Shown here: positions 33,936 to 42,375 of the stretch, in pieces
Numbering within the stretch: position 1 is the first letter of the stretch
Layout: the number at the start of each line of letters is the position of its first letter
NCBI GenBank assembly: GCA_963802575.1
Contig: CAWDJF010000004.1
Span: 620,001-684,000 of the forward strand
DNA: 64,000 nt
Origin: DATFTE01 sp963802575
GTDB lineage: Bacteria; Acidobacteriota; Terriglobia; Terriglobales; Acidobacteriaceae
Direction of reading: 5' to 3'
Notes under the pieces: model-generated
Databases searched by the model: none
What the model saw: only the letters and a program-made list of their open reading frames with translations
Told to the model about the DNA's origin: nothing
Made by a program: the position numbers and the translations under genes

Positions 33936-34191
33936 TTTTGCCCCCTTTTAGTGAGCCAGCCAACTGGCGGTTGCCGGCTCCCACACCCGAATTGGCTTCG
34001 ACTAAGGCAAGACGGATTCCATATGAAAGAAGGAATGGCGGGCCGGCGGGAAGGCGGCAACGGATGGGGTTAGCGGGTTGCCGGGCGCCGGATCGACCTT
34101 TCCCGGCACCCAATCGCCAACCGAAGGGTTAGCACGTTAACCGTCTCGTTACTGGGACGCCCTAAAGGGTTGCTAAAATCCGGTTTGCACT

Positions 34192-34659
34192 GTGCTCAAC
34201 CCCTACCAGATTCGTGAAGCCACGCGAGACGATATTCCTGAACTGCTCCGCCATCGTCGCGGTATGTATGAAGACATGGGATATGACGAGGATGCGTCTC
34301 TGACCGCGATGGTCGAGACGTCGCACTCTTATCTGCGCGAGGCGATGACGAATGGGACGCTGCATGCCTGGGTGGCGGAGGTTGACGGTCGAGTGATTGG
34401 CGGCGGGCTGATCATCGTAAGTCCGTGGTTGAGCCATCCCTACGATCGGCAGTGCCGGCAGGCTACGGTGCTGAACATGTATGTTGATCCGGAATTTCGA
34501 CGGCGCGGGATCGCAAGGCGGCTGATGCAGACGATGATCGACTGGTGCCGCCGGGAAGGCTTCGTCAACGTGTCGTTGCATGCGAGTAAGTTTGGGCGGC
34601 CGCTGTATGAGTCGTTGGGATTTGAGCCGACGACCGAGATGAGATTGAAGTTGAAGTAG
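34192..34659 (+). CDS. GNAT-family N-acetyltransferase
   Basis: 155 residues from a GTG. The fold is evident: IREATRDDIPELLRHRRGMYEDMGY, HAWVAEVDGRVIGGGLIIV, the acetyl-CoA loop VDPEFRRRGIARRLMQ and the closing PLYESLGFEPTTEMRLKL. It transfers an acetyl group from acetyl-CoA to an amine; the substrate is unknown. A heptamer hairpin separates it from dgt downstream. Confidence 0.85.
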   Translation: MLNPYQIREATRDDIPELLRHRRGMYEDMGYDEDASLTAMVETSHSYLREAMTNGTLHAWVAEVDGRVIGGGLIIVSPWLSHPYDRQCRQATVLNMYVDPEFRRRGIARRLMQTMIDWCRREGFVNVSLHASKFGRPLYESLGFEPTTEMRLKLK

Positions 34660-34746
34660 CATTTGGCAGGTGGCACTTAGCCCTTCTGCGTTCCTGGTGC
34701 TCCCATAACCTCATGGCCAAATGCTAAGTGCCAAGTGCTAAGTGCT
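34659..34746. repeat. Facing AAGTGCT-type heptamer repeats
   Basis: GCATTTGGCAGGTGGCACTT (34659-34678) faces a run of GCTAAGTGCCAAGTGCTAAG units (34724-34746). The pair bounds about 40 bases between the acetyltransferase and dgt. Confidence 0.75.
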
Positions 34747-34763
34747 GCTGTTAAACTCACTTC

Positions 34764-35897
34764 ATGCTCGCCGACTACGCGGTGCGCGTGGAGCAGTCCC
34801 GCGGACGCCGCTTCCCCGAGCCTCCACATCCGTATCGCGACGCTTTTCAGCGGGACCGCGATCGGGTCGTCCACTCACGGGCGTTTCGCCGTCTGGAAGA
34901 CAAGACCCAGGTGTTCACCCGCCGATATTCCGATCACTTTCGCAATCGCCTGACTCACACCATCGAAGTCGCACAGATCGCGCGGACAATCGCGGCGCAA
35001 CTTGGCCTGAATGTCGATCTGGTCGAAGCTCTCGCGCTGGTGCACGATGTGGGCCATCCCCCGTTCGGACACTCCGGCGAAAAAGCGCTCGATGCCGCCA
35101 TGCGTAAGCACGGTTTCTCTTTCGATCACAATCTGCACGCCTTGCGCATCGTCGAAGATTTCGAGCTGCGCTACGTCGCCTTTCGCGGATTGAACCTGAC
35201 CTTCGAAGTGCGCGAGGGAATCATCAAGCACTCGCACGATTACAGCGAGAAACAGCACCCGGAACTCAAAGAATATCTGCTCGACAAGCGGCCACCGATT
35301 GAAGCTCAACTCATCGATGTGGCCGACGAGATTGCTTACACCACCGCCGACCTTGACGACGGATACGAAGCTCGTCTCCTCCAGCTGGAAGACATCCGCC
35401 AGGGTATCCGAATGTTTGAGCGTTTCTACACTGAGGTGGAGCGAGGACACCCGGAGGCTCCGGAGAAATTAAAGTTCAACGAAGCCCAGAAGCGGATGTT
35501 GAACCGGATGGTGGGCGACCTGATCCGCAACACGCAGGAGCAGATCGATGCGGCGGGGATCCGCTCGCTTGACGACGTGCGCGACTTCCCTCGGCGCGTG
35601 GCGGCCCTGAGCGCACAAGTAGAAGATGAACGCAAGGAGGCGAAGCTTTTTCTCTTCGACAACCTCTATCTGAGCACTGCGCTCGACCCAGGAAAAGATG
35701 ATGCCGAGCGCATTATCGGGGCGCTGTTCGGGCTGTGGATGACCGAGCCCGAGCATCTTCCGTCAACGTATCGCGAAAAGGCGCGGCAGGAACCGCTGCC
35801 GCGTGTCGTGTGCGATTACATTGCGGGCATGACGGATAGCTTCATTTATGAACAGTATGAGAAGTATTTTGGCGGGGAGCAGGGTGGAACTTCATAA
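34764..35897 (+). CDS. dgt: Deoxyguanosinetriphosphate triphosphohydrolase-like protein
   Basis: 377 residues. RVVHSRAFRRLEDKTQVF and FRNRLTHTIEVAQIAR lead into the HD motif (ALVHDVGHPPFGHSGE), with FDHNLHALRI, the second metal Asp in DVADEIAYTTADLDDG and VCDYIAGMTDSF near the end. It splits dNTPs into nucleoside and triphosphate, adjusting dNTP pools. It belongs to the type-2 subfamily of about 380 residues. The deoxynucleoside kinase at 63 kb acts on the same pool. A parS-type 16-mer follows the stop. Confidence 0.93.
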   Translation: MLADYAVRVEQSRGRRFPEPPHPYRDAFQRDRDRVVHSRAFRRLEDKTQVFTRRYSDHFRNRLTHTIEVAQIARTIAAQLGLNVDLVEALALVHDVGHPPFGHSGEKALDAAMRKHGFSFDHNLHALRIVEDFELRYVAFRGLNLTFEVREGIIKHSHDYSEKQHPELKEYLLDKRPPIEAQLIDVADEIAYTTADLDDGYEARLLQLEDIRQGIRMFERFYTEVERGHPEAPEKLKFNEAQKRMLNRMVGDLIRNTQEQIDAAGIRSLDDVRDFPRRVAALSAQVEDERKEAKLFLFDNLYLSTALDPGKDDAERIIGALFGLWMTEPEHLPSTYREKARQEPLPRVVCDYIAGMTDSFIYEQYEKYFGGEQGGTS

Positions 35898-35907
35898 AAC
35901 GTAGATA

Positions 35908-35923
35908 TGTTCCACGTGGAACA
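35908..35923. promoter_or_regulatory. Perfect parS-type site (ParB binding)
   Basis: TGTTCCACGTGGAACA is one of the standard chromosomal parS forms, embedded in a 22-bp perfect palindrome (35905-35926). ParB loads at such sites, usually near the replication origin. No parA, parB or dnaA is in this window. Confidence 0.75.
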
Positions 35924-36005
35924 TATCGTCGTGGGGGCCACGGCTAGATAAAAAACGTCGTGACATGTAAGACGAAGAAAGCAAACAATGAGCCATTCCC
36001 CGCAC

Positions 36006-36416
36006 TCACGGCACCGCCGTCCAATTTTCGCAGGTCAACTTCGGGACCCGGGCAAACTCGCGCATATTATTGGTGACAAGTATCAAGCCCAGGCTTCGGG
36101 CGTGGGCCGCGATCAGCAGATCGTTTGCGCCGATCATGGTGCCGGCATTCTTTAAGTCAGCGCGAATCTGCGCGTAATGCAGGCACGCAATGTCAGGAAA
36201 ATCCAGGACCTCGACGTAGACGAGGAAAGCGTTCAGCGCGGCTTGATCCCGACGCCTCCGCGGAGACATCTCAATGCCGTACAAGAGTCCTGATTTACTG
36301 ATTACAGAGATGCAGACATCACTGACGGGAACTTTCTCCAGGTGCTTCAGTACCGCGTCACTTGAACGCTTCATGATGTAAGAGCAGGTATCGGTGTCGA
36401 GCATGTAACGCGGCAT
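36006..36416 (-). CDS. vapC: VapC-type PIN-domain ribonuclease toxin, possibly inactive
   Basis: 136 residues. PIN features: the first acid in MLDTDTC, the third in GANDLLIAAHA, and the closing LVTNNMREFARVPKL. VapC toxins cut specific tRNA or rRNA. The second conserved acid, the Glu in the usual SELLYG motif, is Gly here (SKSGLLYGIE); GGA instead of GAA is a single transition. That may cripple metal binding. Its ATG overlaps the vapB stop, the typical toxin arrangement. Confidence 0.9.
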   Translation of the reverse strand: MPRYMLDTDTCSYIMKRSSDAVLKHLEKVPVSDVCISVISKSGLLYGIEMSPRRRRDQAALNAFLVYVEVLDFPDIACLHYAQIRADLKNAGTMIGANDLLIAAHARSLGLILVTNNMREFARVPKLTCENWTAVP

Positions 36417-36670
36417 TACGGCTCACGTTCCTGAACCGGGAGATCCTCAATCCCCTCCATAAAATTCGCCGATGCAGTGGGCGCCTCAGCGAGGTAGGAA
36501 GTCCAGTCAAAAGGCCGAGACGACAGCACCACCTCATTGCCCTTCTTCCGAATAAATACTTCCTGGGTGTTGAACTGGAATTCTTTGGGCAGGCGAACCG
36601 CTTGACTGCGATTATTCATGAAGACTTTTGCCTTGCGGTGCGAAGACTTCTCAGTGCGATCCGTTGGCAT
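36416..36670 (-). CDS. vapB: VapB-type antitoxin (AbrB/VagC swapped-hairpin)
   Basis: 84 residues from the ATG at 36670 (86 from 36676). KAKVFMNNRSQAVRLPKEF is the DNA-binding swapped hairpin, EVFIRKKGNEVVLSSRP closes the domain, and the acidic C-terminal half (FDWTSYLAEAP...FMEGIEDL) is the toxin-binding tail. It should neutralise the VapC encoded next and repress the operon. A 26-bp palindrome covers both candidate start codons. Confidence 0.88.
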   Translation of the reverse strand: MPTDRTEKSSHRKAKVFMNNRSQAVRLPKEFQFNTQEVFIRKKGNEVVLSSRPFDWTSYLAEAPTASANFMEGIEDLPVQEREP

Positions 36671-36689
36671 ATACATGAGTATATGCCAA
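36664..36689. promoter_or_regulatory. Palindromic operator at the vapB start
   Basis: Perfect 11-bp arms TTGGCATATAC and GTATATGCCAA around ATGA, overlapping the vapB start codons. Position and symmetry fit autorepression by VapBC. Confidence 0.7.
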
Positions 36690-37071
36690 AGTCTCTGAGG
36701 CTTCCAGCCCGATCTCCGCGGTTACCATCGGTTACTCCCGTGTTTTGTGCCTCATGCCCGCCAAAATTACCCTGAAGCATGGATTTTGTACCCCCACCCG
36801 CCGTCATGCGGGACTACAATGTCATTGCAAACTAAGCATTTAGCTTTCCCGCGGTTTGGCATCCGACCTGTAATACACAGGGCTGGGTGCCGGTAGTTGC
36901 GGCGCCAAAGGGATTTCGGGCCGAGCGTCGCGTCAGCGCTGGCCGGCAAAGCCCAAACAGCTTGCCTTATTACCCAATTTTGGGGACGCAACTAAAAATC
37001 ACGCGGCACGCCCGTTTTGGCGTGCATCAGTGGAGCCCCTACAAGCTCCCCCATTTCTGGAGGAAGTTGAA
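36690..37071. other. 382-base gap before the OmpA-like gene
   Basis: No convincing gene. It contains a hairpin GCACGCC-CGTTTT-GGCGTGC at 37006-37025, about 47 bases before the next start, probably in the leader of that message. A minus-strand frame of 74 codons at 36767-36991 shows no coding character. Confidence 0.5.
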
Positions 37072-37953
37072 ATGAAGAATGCAACTATAGCGCTGCTCCT
37101 GGCTGTGGTGCTCGCGCTGCCGGCCTTTGCGCAGACCACCGATCAATCGACTGCGGCCCCGGCGGCTCAGTCCACCTCGTCTAACACCAGTTCCACCATG
37201 GGCGCCACTGGCAAAGAGCCTCTGGGTCCGCCCGCCCGCGAAGGGTTCTGGGGACGCGTTAACCCCTTTGCCCGCAAAAAATATGTGCAGCGGCAGACCG
37301 GGCCGATCCGCGACCGCATCAACGAGCTCGACGACCTGACCGCGTCGAACAGCAAGATGATCAAAGACGTGGACTCGCGCGCCCAGCAGGGCATCCAGCA
37401 GGCTTCGGCAAAGGCCAACGAAGCCGATCAGCACGCAATCGACGCCGGCAACAAGGCGACGATGGCGCAGCAGACTGCGACCCAGGCCAACACCCGTTTG
37501 ACGACCGTCGAGCAGGTTGTGGGCAACATCGATCAATACAAGGCTTCGACCCAGACCGAGATTCGTTTCCGTCCCGGACAGACCGTGCTGAGCCAGAACG
37601 CCAAGTCGGCTCTCGATGACATCGCCACGCCGCTGAAGAGCCAGCGTGGATACATCATCGAAGTGCAGGGCTTCTCTTCCGGACACGGCCAGACCGCGAT
37701 TCAGACCTCGCAGAAAATGGCGGACTCGGTTGTGCGTTATCTCGTGCTGAACCATGACATCCCGGTTTACCGGATTTACGTGGTTGGCATGGGCAACGCC
37801 CCGGTGCAGTCCGCTGCCGCCGATGACGCTACCGCAAAGACCAAGCACACCAGCGGTGGCCGCGTGGAAATCAGCCTCTTGAAGAACGACCTCGAGGCGC
37901 TGGCTTCAACCTCAAACACTCCGGCTGCTGACCAACAGGCTCCTCCCAAGTAG
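37072..37953 (+). CDS. OmpA-family protein with coiled-coil stalk
   Basis: 293 residues. A signal peptide (KNATIALLLAVVLALPAFAQ), a Ser/Thr/Ala linker, a basic patch (NPFARKKYVQRQ), a long helix rich in Ala/Gln likely to form a coiled coil (about 80-155), and a C-terminal OmpA-like domain (IRFRPGQTVLSQNAKSALDD, YIIEVQGFSSGHG, GGRVEISLL). The OmpA domain normally holds peptidoglycan; the Asp/Arg pair for diaminopimelate is only partly evident. There is no N-terminal barrel, so it is a periplasmic peptidoglycan-linked protein. GGAGGAA lies 6 bases before the ATG and a strong terminator follows. Confidence 0.85.
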   Translation: MKNATIALLLAVVLALPAFAQTTDQSTAAPAAQSTSSNTSSTMGATGKEPLGPPAREGFWGRVNPFARKKYVQRQTGPIRDRINELDDLTASNSKMIKDVDSRAQQGIQQASAKANEADQHAIDAGNKATMAQQTATQANTRLTTVEQVVGNIDQYKASTQTEIRFRPGQTVLSQNAKSALDDIATPLKSQRGYIIEVQGFSSGHGQTAIQTSQKMADSVVRYLVLNHDIPVYRIYVVGMGNAPVQSAAADDATAKTKHTSGGRVEISLLKNDLEALASTSNTPAADQQAPPK

Positions 37954-37974
37954 AAAGGTACATCGCTCCCCCAT

Positions 37975-38003
37975 AGCCCCTTGCGCAAGCAAGGGGCTTT
38001 TTT
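37975..38003 (+). terminator. Intrinsic terminator after the OmpA-like gene
   Basis: AGCCCCTTGC-GCAA-GCAAGGGGCT followed by TTTTTC, 21 bases after the stop. Confidence 0.92.
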
Positions 38004-38030
38004 CATGTAGCCACGTATAATCCATCCCCA

Positions 38031-39347
38031 ATGTCGGCTCCGTCCAAAGCCACCAAATCCCTTCTGCGCAAGACAAGCCTTTTTTATTTCGTGTGGGTGA
38101 TGTTCTCGTACTGCACGGGGGGCCCATTCGGCCTGGAAGACATGGTCACCACCTCGGGCCCCGGATTGACTCTGCTATTCCTGCTGTTCATCCCGCTCTT
38201 CTGGTCGATTCCGGTTTCGTTGGTCTCGGCGGAACTCACGACCGCGATGCCGGTCGAAGGCGGCTTCTACCGCTGGGTGCGCGCGGCCTTCGGAGACTTC
38301 TGGGGATTCCTCGCGGGTTGGTGGAACTGGTGCGCATCGTTCTTGCTAGGCGCGGTCTACGCCGTGCAGTTTTCTGATTATCTTGGTTTCTACATTCCGC
38401 AACTCGTGGGATGGAAACACTACGCGGTCTCGCTGCTGGTCGTTGCGCTGATTACCTGGATCAACATTCGTGGCATTGATGCCGTGGGCAAATTTGCAAC
38501 CGCTCTTGAGATCTTTATCCTGATGCCCGTGTTGGTGATGGTGGTGATGGGATTGATGAAGTGGAAGCACAATCCTTTTGTGCCGGTAGTGCCGCCGCAC
38601 CAGCCGATGTTCAGTGTCTTCGGCGTGGGCTTGGCTCTCGGGCTCTGGCTCTATTCGGGATACGAGCAGTGCTCCACGGTGGCGGAAGAAGTCGAGGATC
38701 CTCAGCGCAGCTATCCGCTGGCGCTGATGATCGTAGTCCCGCTTTCGATCGCCGTTTATTTTCTGCCGACCTTGGCTTCGCTAGCCGCGCTGGGCAACTG
38801 GCAGAGCTGGCACACACGGTACTTCTCTGACGCGGCACAATTGATCGGAGGCCCCTGGCTCGGCTCGTGGATGACGATGGCGGCCATGATCACGAATCTC
38901 TCGCTTTTGAATGCAACGGTGCTGACTTCCACGCGGATGCCGTTCGCGATGGCGGAAGACAAGTATCTGCCCCACGGATTGACGCGGGTGCACGAGCGCT
39001 TCGGCACTCCGTGGGTCGCGATCATTGTCTCCGGAGTGATCTACGGTTCGCTGGCCGTGCACTCGCTGGTGCAACTGATCACGATTTATAACTGGCTGCG
39101 CGTGGCGACCACGGTCATGACGGTACTGGCCGCGTGGCAATTGCGCCGGAAGATGCCAGAGATGAAACGTCCGTTCGTGATTCCCGGAGGAAAACTGGGA
39201 TTGATTGCCGCGGTGGGCGCAGTGATTATCATGAGCGCGATCGCTTTACTTGGCAGCGATAAATACGGTTTGCGCTGGGGACCAGTAGCGCTGGCGGCTG
39301 GGCCGGTTGTCTACTGGTTCATTAGGCGTCGCGATTTCGGGTCATAA
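38031..39347 (+). CDS. APC-family amino-acid/polyamine permease
   Basis: 438 residues with about 12 membrane helices. The first helix carries the broken-helix substrate motif (YCTGGPFGLEDMVTTSGPG). PVEGGFYRWVRAAFGDFWGFLAGWWNW and SGYEQCSTVAEEVEDPQRSYPLAL are typical of APC carriers. It imports an amino acid or amine, substrate unknown. Converging on it are genes for a multiheme cytochrome and two FAD amine oxidases, so an amine or amino acid used by those enzymes is a reasonable guess. Its end overlaps the cytochrome gene's end by six bases. Confidence 0.88.
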   Translation: MSAPSKATKSLLRKTSLFYFVWVMFSYCTGGPFGLEDMVTTSGPGLTLLFLLFIPLFWSIPVSLVSAELTTAMPVEGGFYRWVRAAFGDFWGFLAGWWNWCASFLLGAVYAVQFSDYLGFYIPQLVGWKHYAVSLLVVALITWINIRGIDAVGKFATALEIFILMPVLVMVVMGLMKWKHNPFVPVVPPHQPMFSVFGVGLALGLWLYSGYEQCSTVAEEVEDPQRSYPLALMIVVPLSIAVYFLPTLASLAALGNWQSWHTRYFSDAAQLIGGPWLGSWMTMAAMITNLSLLNATVLTSTRMPFAMAEDKYLPHGLTRVHERFGTPWVAIIVSGVIYGSLAVHSLVQLITIYNWLRVATTVMTVLAAWQLRRKMPEMKRPFVIPGGKLGLIAAVGAVIIMSAIALLGSDKYGLRWGPVALAAGPVVYWFIRRRDFGS

Positions 39348-40991
39348 CGCAGGTGGCCAATCCGACCGCTCGCCCCAACTTCTCATTGCCTCTGCAGCCC
39401 ACGCCGTGGACTTCTCCGCATGACAGACACTGCACGCGTTGGGGATCTTGTACTTGTCTGTCATCCCCGGCGAAATGAAGCGGAAGGTGTGCGCATGCAC
39501 CATTTCGCCGGGAACGCCTTCGGTTTCGATCTTCGGCATGTGGCATGCGACACACTCGCTCCCTGCGCTGCCGTCCTTGTGATGCGTGTGTTGGGCCAGA
39601 GTCGCCTCGCGCGGACCATTCGGAGAAGACGGGCCATGACAATCAAGGCAGATTTGATTCGCCGGTTTTCGCAGCTGCGCGTAATTGCCGGTGCCATGAG
39701 CGTCGTGGCAGGTGGAACACGTGATGCCATGGCGGTACATCACGCTCTGCTCAAAATCGTTTCCCTGCATGCGGTTCTTGTGCGCGGTACAGTCAGGAAA
39801 GTAGTAGAACGTGGTTTGACCGAGAGTGCAGTCCTCGAGCTTCCAGAAATCTTCGAGTTTGAGTCCGACGCGATAACCCACCGGCCAGTCGTAGTACTTC
39901 CCTTCGATCGGACTGGTGAGAGGCTGGCCTTGCGAATGGCACTGGATGCAAACGTTGCTAGAGGCGACGGAATCGAGTTGCGCCGGGTTCAGTATATTGC
40001 CGCGTGAAGGATGGGCGACGTGTTCGCTGCCCGGCCCGTGGCAGCGCTCACAACCCACATTCCACTCCGCCACCTGCTTGGTGTGAATGTCGTAACCAAC
40101 CGAATGGCAGCCATCACAGGTCGGCCCAGTCGGTCGCTGCATGTTGTCATCGGGATAAAAGGCCGTCCACCAATCCGCTCCCTTCGGAACTTTGTAGGGA
40201 AGCCACTGGCGCGTGCCGACGTCCCACTGCACCGGCAACGGAAAATAATCGTCATCGATTTTGGTGAAGTAGCGCTGTTTCCACAGGCTACCGTAAACAA
40301 ACGCCACCTGGTCCCGAGTGAACTTCGCGACATTGTTGGTGGCGAGGTCGGGAATGATGGCATCGGGATGCTCGCGTGGATCGCGCACCACATTGGCCAT
40401 CGGCGTCTTCTTCCAGCGCTGGTAGATCTCGGCGTGGCACTTCTCGCAGGCTTGCGATCCGACATAATGCGCCGACGCCAGGCTCATCCCCTGTTGCGAT
40501 TTCTCTTCGTTCGTAAGGGAGCGAAGACTGCGCACGAAAAGAACGAGTTTCCAGCTTTCCCCAGACGACTCCGAGTGCGGATTGCCCCACGCCGGCATTC
40601 CCGTCAACTGAACACCGTTTTCGATGATGTAGTGAATCTCCCCATCGCTGAGGTTCTGGGTTGCAGGCGTTCGCAAACCGGGGACTCGCGGATACAGGTT
40701 CGTGCCAACTTGCGTTTTGCCGTCGCCCGTGATTCCGTGGCAAACGGCGCAGTGGGTCAAGAAGATCTCCCGGCCTTGCTGAACGGCTTCGGAAGTCGAC
40801 TCTAACGGGTTCCTGTTGTTTCGTTCCTGAGTGGGGATGGCTAGATTGCGAACGATGCGGGCGAGCGACGCTTCCATTTTCGATGGCGTCGCCGTCGCAC
40901 GAAAGCCTCGCCTAATCAGAAGAGCGGTGCAGACGGTTGCGACCACCAGCAAAATCAGTATCGCGGCGAGAAATGGCTTCAGGGCTCTCAT
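39342..40991 (-). CDS. Nine-heme c-type cytochrome (class I domain plus multiheme domain)
   Basis: 549 residues. An N-terminal anchor helix (FLAAILILLVVATVCTALLI) leads to a class I cytochrome with CAVCH and the Met ligand region TGMPAWG, followed by an NrfA/octaheme-type multiheme domain. CXXCH motifs in order are CAVCH, CEKCH, CDGCH, CERCH, CIQCH, CSTCH, CLDCH, CVACH and CSVCH, nine in all. It would pass electrons in the periplasm. The class I module may feed or drain the multiheme part. It begins 9 bases after the end of the FAD oxidase gene, so the two are probably co-transcribed. Confidence 0.92.
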   Translation of the reverse strand: MRALKPFLAAILILLVVATVCTALLIRRGFRATATPSKMEASLARIVRNLAIPTQERNNRNPLESTSEAVQQGREIFLTHCAVCHGITGDGKTQVGTNLYPRVPGLRTPATQNLSDGEIHYIIENGVQLTGMPAWGNPHSESSGESWKLVLFVRSLRSLTNEEKSQQGMSLASAHYVGSQACEKCHAEIYQRWKKTPMANVVRDPREHPDAIIPDLATNNVAKFTRDQVAFVYGSLWKQRYFTKIDDDYFPLPVQWDVGTRQWLPYKVPKGADWWTAFYPDDNMQRPTGPTCDGCHSVGYDIHTKQVAEWNVGCERCHGPGSEHVAHPSRGNILNPAQLDSVASSNVCIQCHSQGQPLTSPIEGKYYDWPVGYRVGLKLEDFWKLEDCTLGQTTFYYFPDCTAHKNRMQGNDFEQSVMYRHGITCSTCHDAHGTGNYAQLRKPANQICLDCHGPSSPNGPREATLAQHTHHKDGSAGSECVACHMPKIETEGVPGEMVHAHTFRFISPGMTDKYKIPNACSVCHAEKSTAWAAEAMRSWGERSDWPPAL

Positions 40992-41000
40992 CCCTGTTCC

Positions 41001-42299
41001 TCAACTCACCCAATCCAGAAACTTGTACCACGCTCCCGCAAAGGGCAGGAACCACGGCTTCCCGTTGTACATCCCCAGCGGAGCACCGGGAAATGGAATC
41101 CCCACAAAGGGATTTTCCGTGGTGTCTCCCGCAATCATCTCGGCCATTTTCTGCCCCTGATAGGTCGCCATGGCCACACCGTGCCCCGCGTAGCCGACGG
41201 CGTAGTAGATTCCGTCCATCTGTCCGGCGTGCGGCATTATGTCGAAGGCGAAGTCGAGCGTGCCTCCCCAGACGTATTCGACTTTCGTATCGCGCAATTG
41301 CGGATAGACCTCGATCATTCCCAGCCTCAGAATCTCTGCGCTCTTGCGAATGGAATCTTTGGTCTCGGGGAAGAACGCGGCGCGTCCGCCAAACAACATG
41401 CGGCGGTCGGGGGTCAGGCGGTAATAGTAAATATAGTTTTTCGAGTCGTAGATCATGCGGTTGCGCGGGCTTAGTTCGTGGGCCAGCGTCTCGGGCAGGA
41501 CCGCGGTCGTGATGATGTACGAGCCGATGGGAATAATCTTCTTCTGCAGCGCCGGAGTCGCGGCTCCTGTATAGCCGCTGGTACCGACAAATACATTGCG
41601 CGCCCAAGTATTTCCCTTGGTAGTTTTGAGGCTCCATCCGCTCTCGCCCTGACGCGACTCGCGAGTGATCTGGTCGACGCGACTATTTTCGAAAATCTCG
41701 GCTCCCGCATGATCGGCGGACCAGGCCAACCCGGCAACATATTTCGCCGGGTTCACGCCCGCGCTGATTTCATCGACCATGCCGCCGAAATAAAGATACG
41801 ATCCGATCTCGCTCGAGAGTTCGCTCTTCGGGACGATGCGCAATTGGTGACTAAACTCGCGCGAGATCACTTCCACCTGCCGCGCGTAATCGTCGAAATG
41901 CTTCTGCTTGCAGGCAACTTCAAGATGTCCGCAGCGCGAGAAATCGCATTTGATATTTTCATCCCGAACGATCTGCTCAACATAATCAATCGATTGGAGG
42001 GACGCGGCATACATGCGCTGCGTAAGTTCGCGTCCATACATCGAGATGAGCTTGTTGACGCCCAGCTTCATCCCGGTCAGGACCATGCCGCCGTTGCGGG
42101 AACTGGCGCCCCATCCAATGGTCTGGGCTTCGAGCACGGCGACTTTCGCACCGCGCTTCGCGAGTGTGCGCGCTGCAGACAGTCCGGTGAATCCGGCGCC
42201 GATGACGGCAACGTCGACGGCTTCGGGCAAGGTCTGAGCTGGGTCAGAGTTGGGCATCTCGACCGTGCTCATCCAGAAATTTTTTTCGCGAATGGCCAC
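41001..42299 (-). CDS. FAD-dependent amine oxidoreductase (gamma-glutamylputrescine-oxidase/DadA-like)
   Basis: 432 residues. Dinucleotide motif VAVIGAGFTGLSAARTLAKRG, GWGASSRNGGMV (flavin-binding, as in PuuB relatives), and the C-terminal FAD loop YAVGYAGHGVAMATYQG. A GTG at 42299 begins the frame; an ATG nine codons on is an alternative. It probably oxidises a secondary or primary amine to aldehyde or imine. It sits directly upstream of the nine-heme cytochrome, which could accept electrons instead of oxygen. That coupling is an inference from adjacency. Confidence 0.88.
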   Translation of the reverse strand: MAIREKNFWMSTVEMPNSDPAQTLPEAVDVAVIGAGFTGLSAARTLAKRGAKVAVLEAQTIGWGASSRNGGMVLTGMKLGVNKLISMYGRELTQRMYAASLQSIDYVEQIVRDENIKCDFSRCGHLEVACKQKHFDDYARQVEVISREFSHQLRIVPKSELSSEIGSYLYFGGMVDEISAGVNPAKYVAGLAWSADHAGAEIFENSRVDQITRESRQGESGWSLKTTKGNTWARNVFVGTSGYTGAATPALQKKIIPIGSYIITTAVLPETLAHELSPRNRMIYDSKNYIYYYRLTPDRRMLFGGRAAFFPETKDSIRKSAEILRLGMIEVYPQLRDTKVEYVWGGTLDFAFDIMPHAGQMDGIYYAVGYAGHGVAMATYQGQKMAEMIAGDTTENPFVGIPFPGAPLGMYNGKPWFLPFAGAWYKFLDWVS

Positions 42300-42348
42300 G
42301 CCGTTTCCGTCTTTCTTTGAGTTCTCGCCGAACTTTCCGGTTGGTCCA

Positions 42349-42370
42349 GCTAAGTGCTAAGGCCTAAGAG
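42349..42370. repeat. Short AAGTGCT-type repeat
   Basis: AGCTAAGTGCTAAGGCCTAAGA between the two FAD oxidase genes, one and a half units of the AAGTGCT family with a small hairpin. Confidence 0.5.
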
Positions 42371-42375
42371 CTTCT

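Noticed and set aside
33708..34073. Plus-strand frame of 121 codons upstream of the acetyltransferase
   Set aside because: No ribosome site, low-complexity basic product, and it opposes a minus-strand small gene with a good ribosome site.
34192..36000. Replication-origin region inferred from parS
   Set aside because: There is no dnaA, no DnaA-box cluster that I could see and no parAB; only the parS motif itself is supported.
36840..36880. Sigma-54 promoter for the OmpA-like gene (TGGCATCCGACCTGT)
   Set aside because: The -12 dinucleotide is GT rather than GC, and no TGTCG sites are nearby.
40011..40805. Plus-strand frame of 264 codons over the cytochrome gene
   Set aside because: Nine CXXCH motifs prove the minus-strand frame; this is a shadow.
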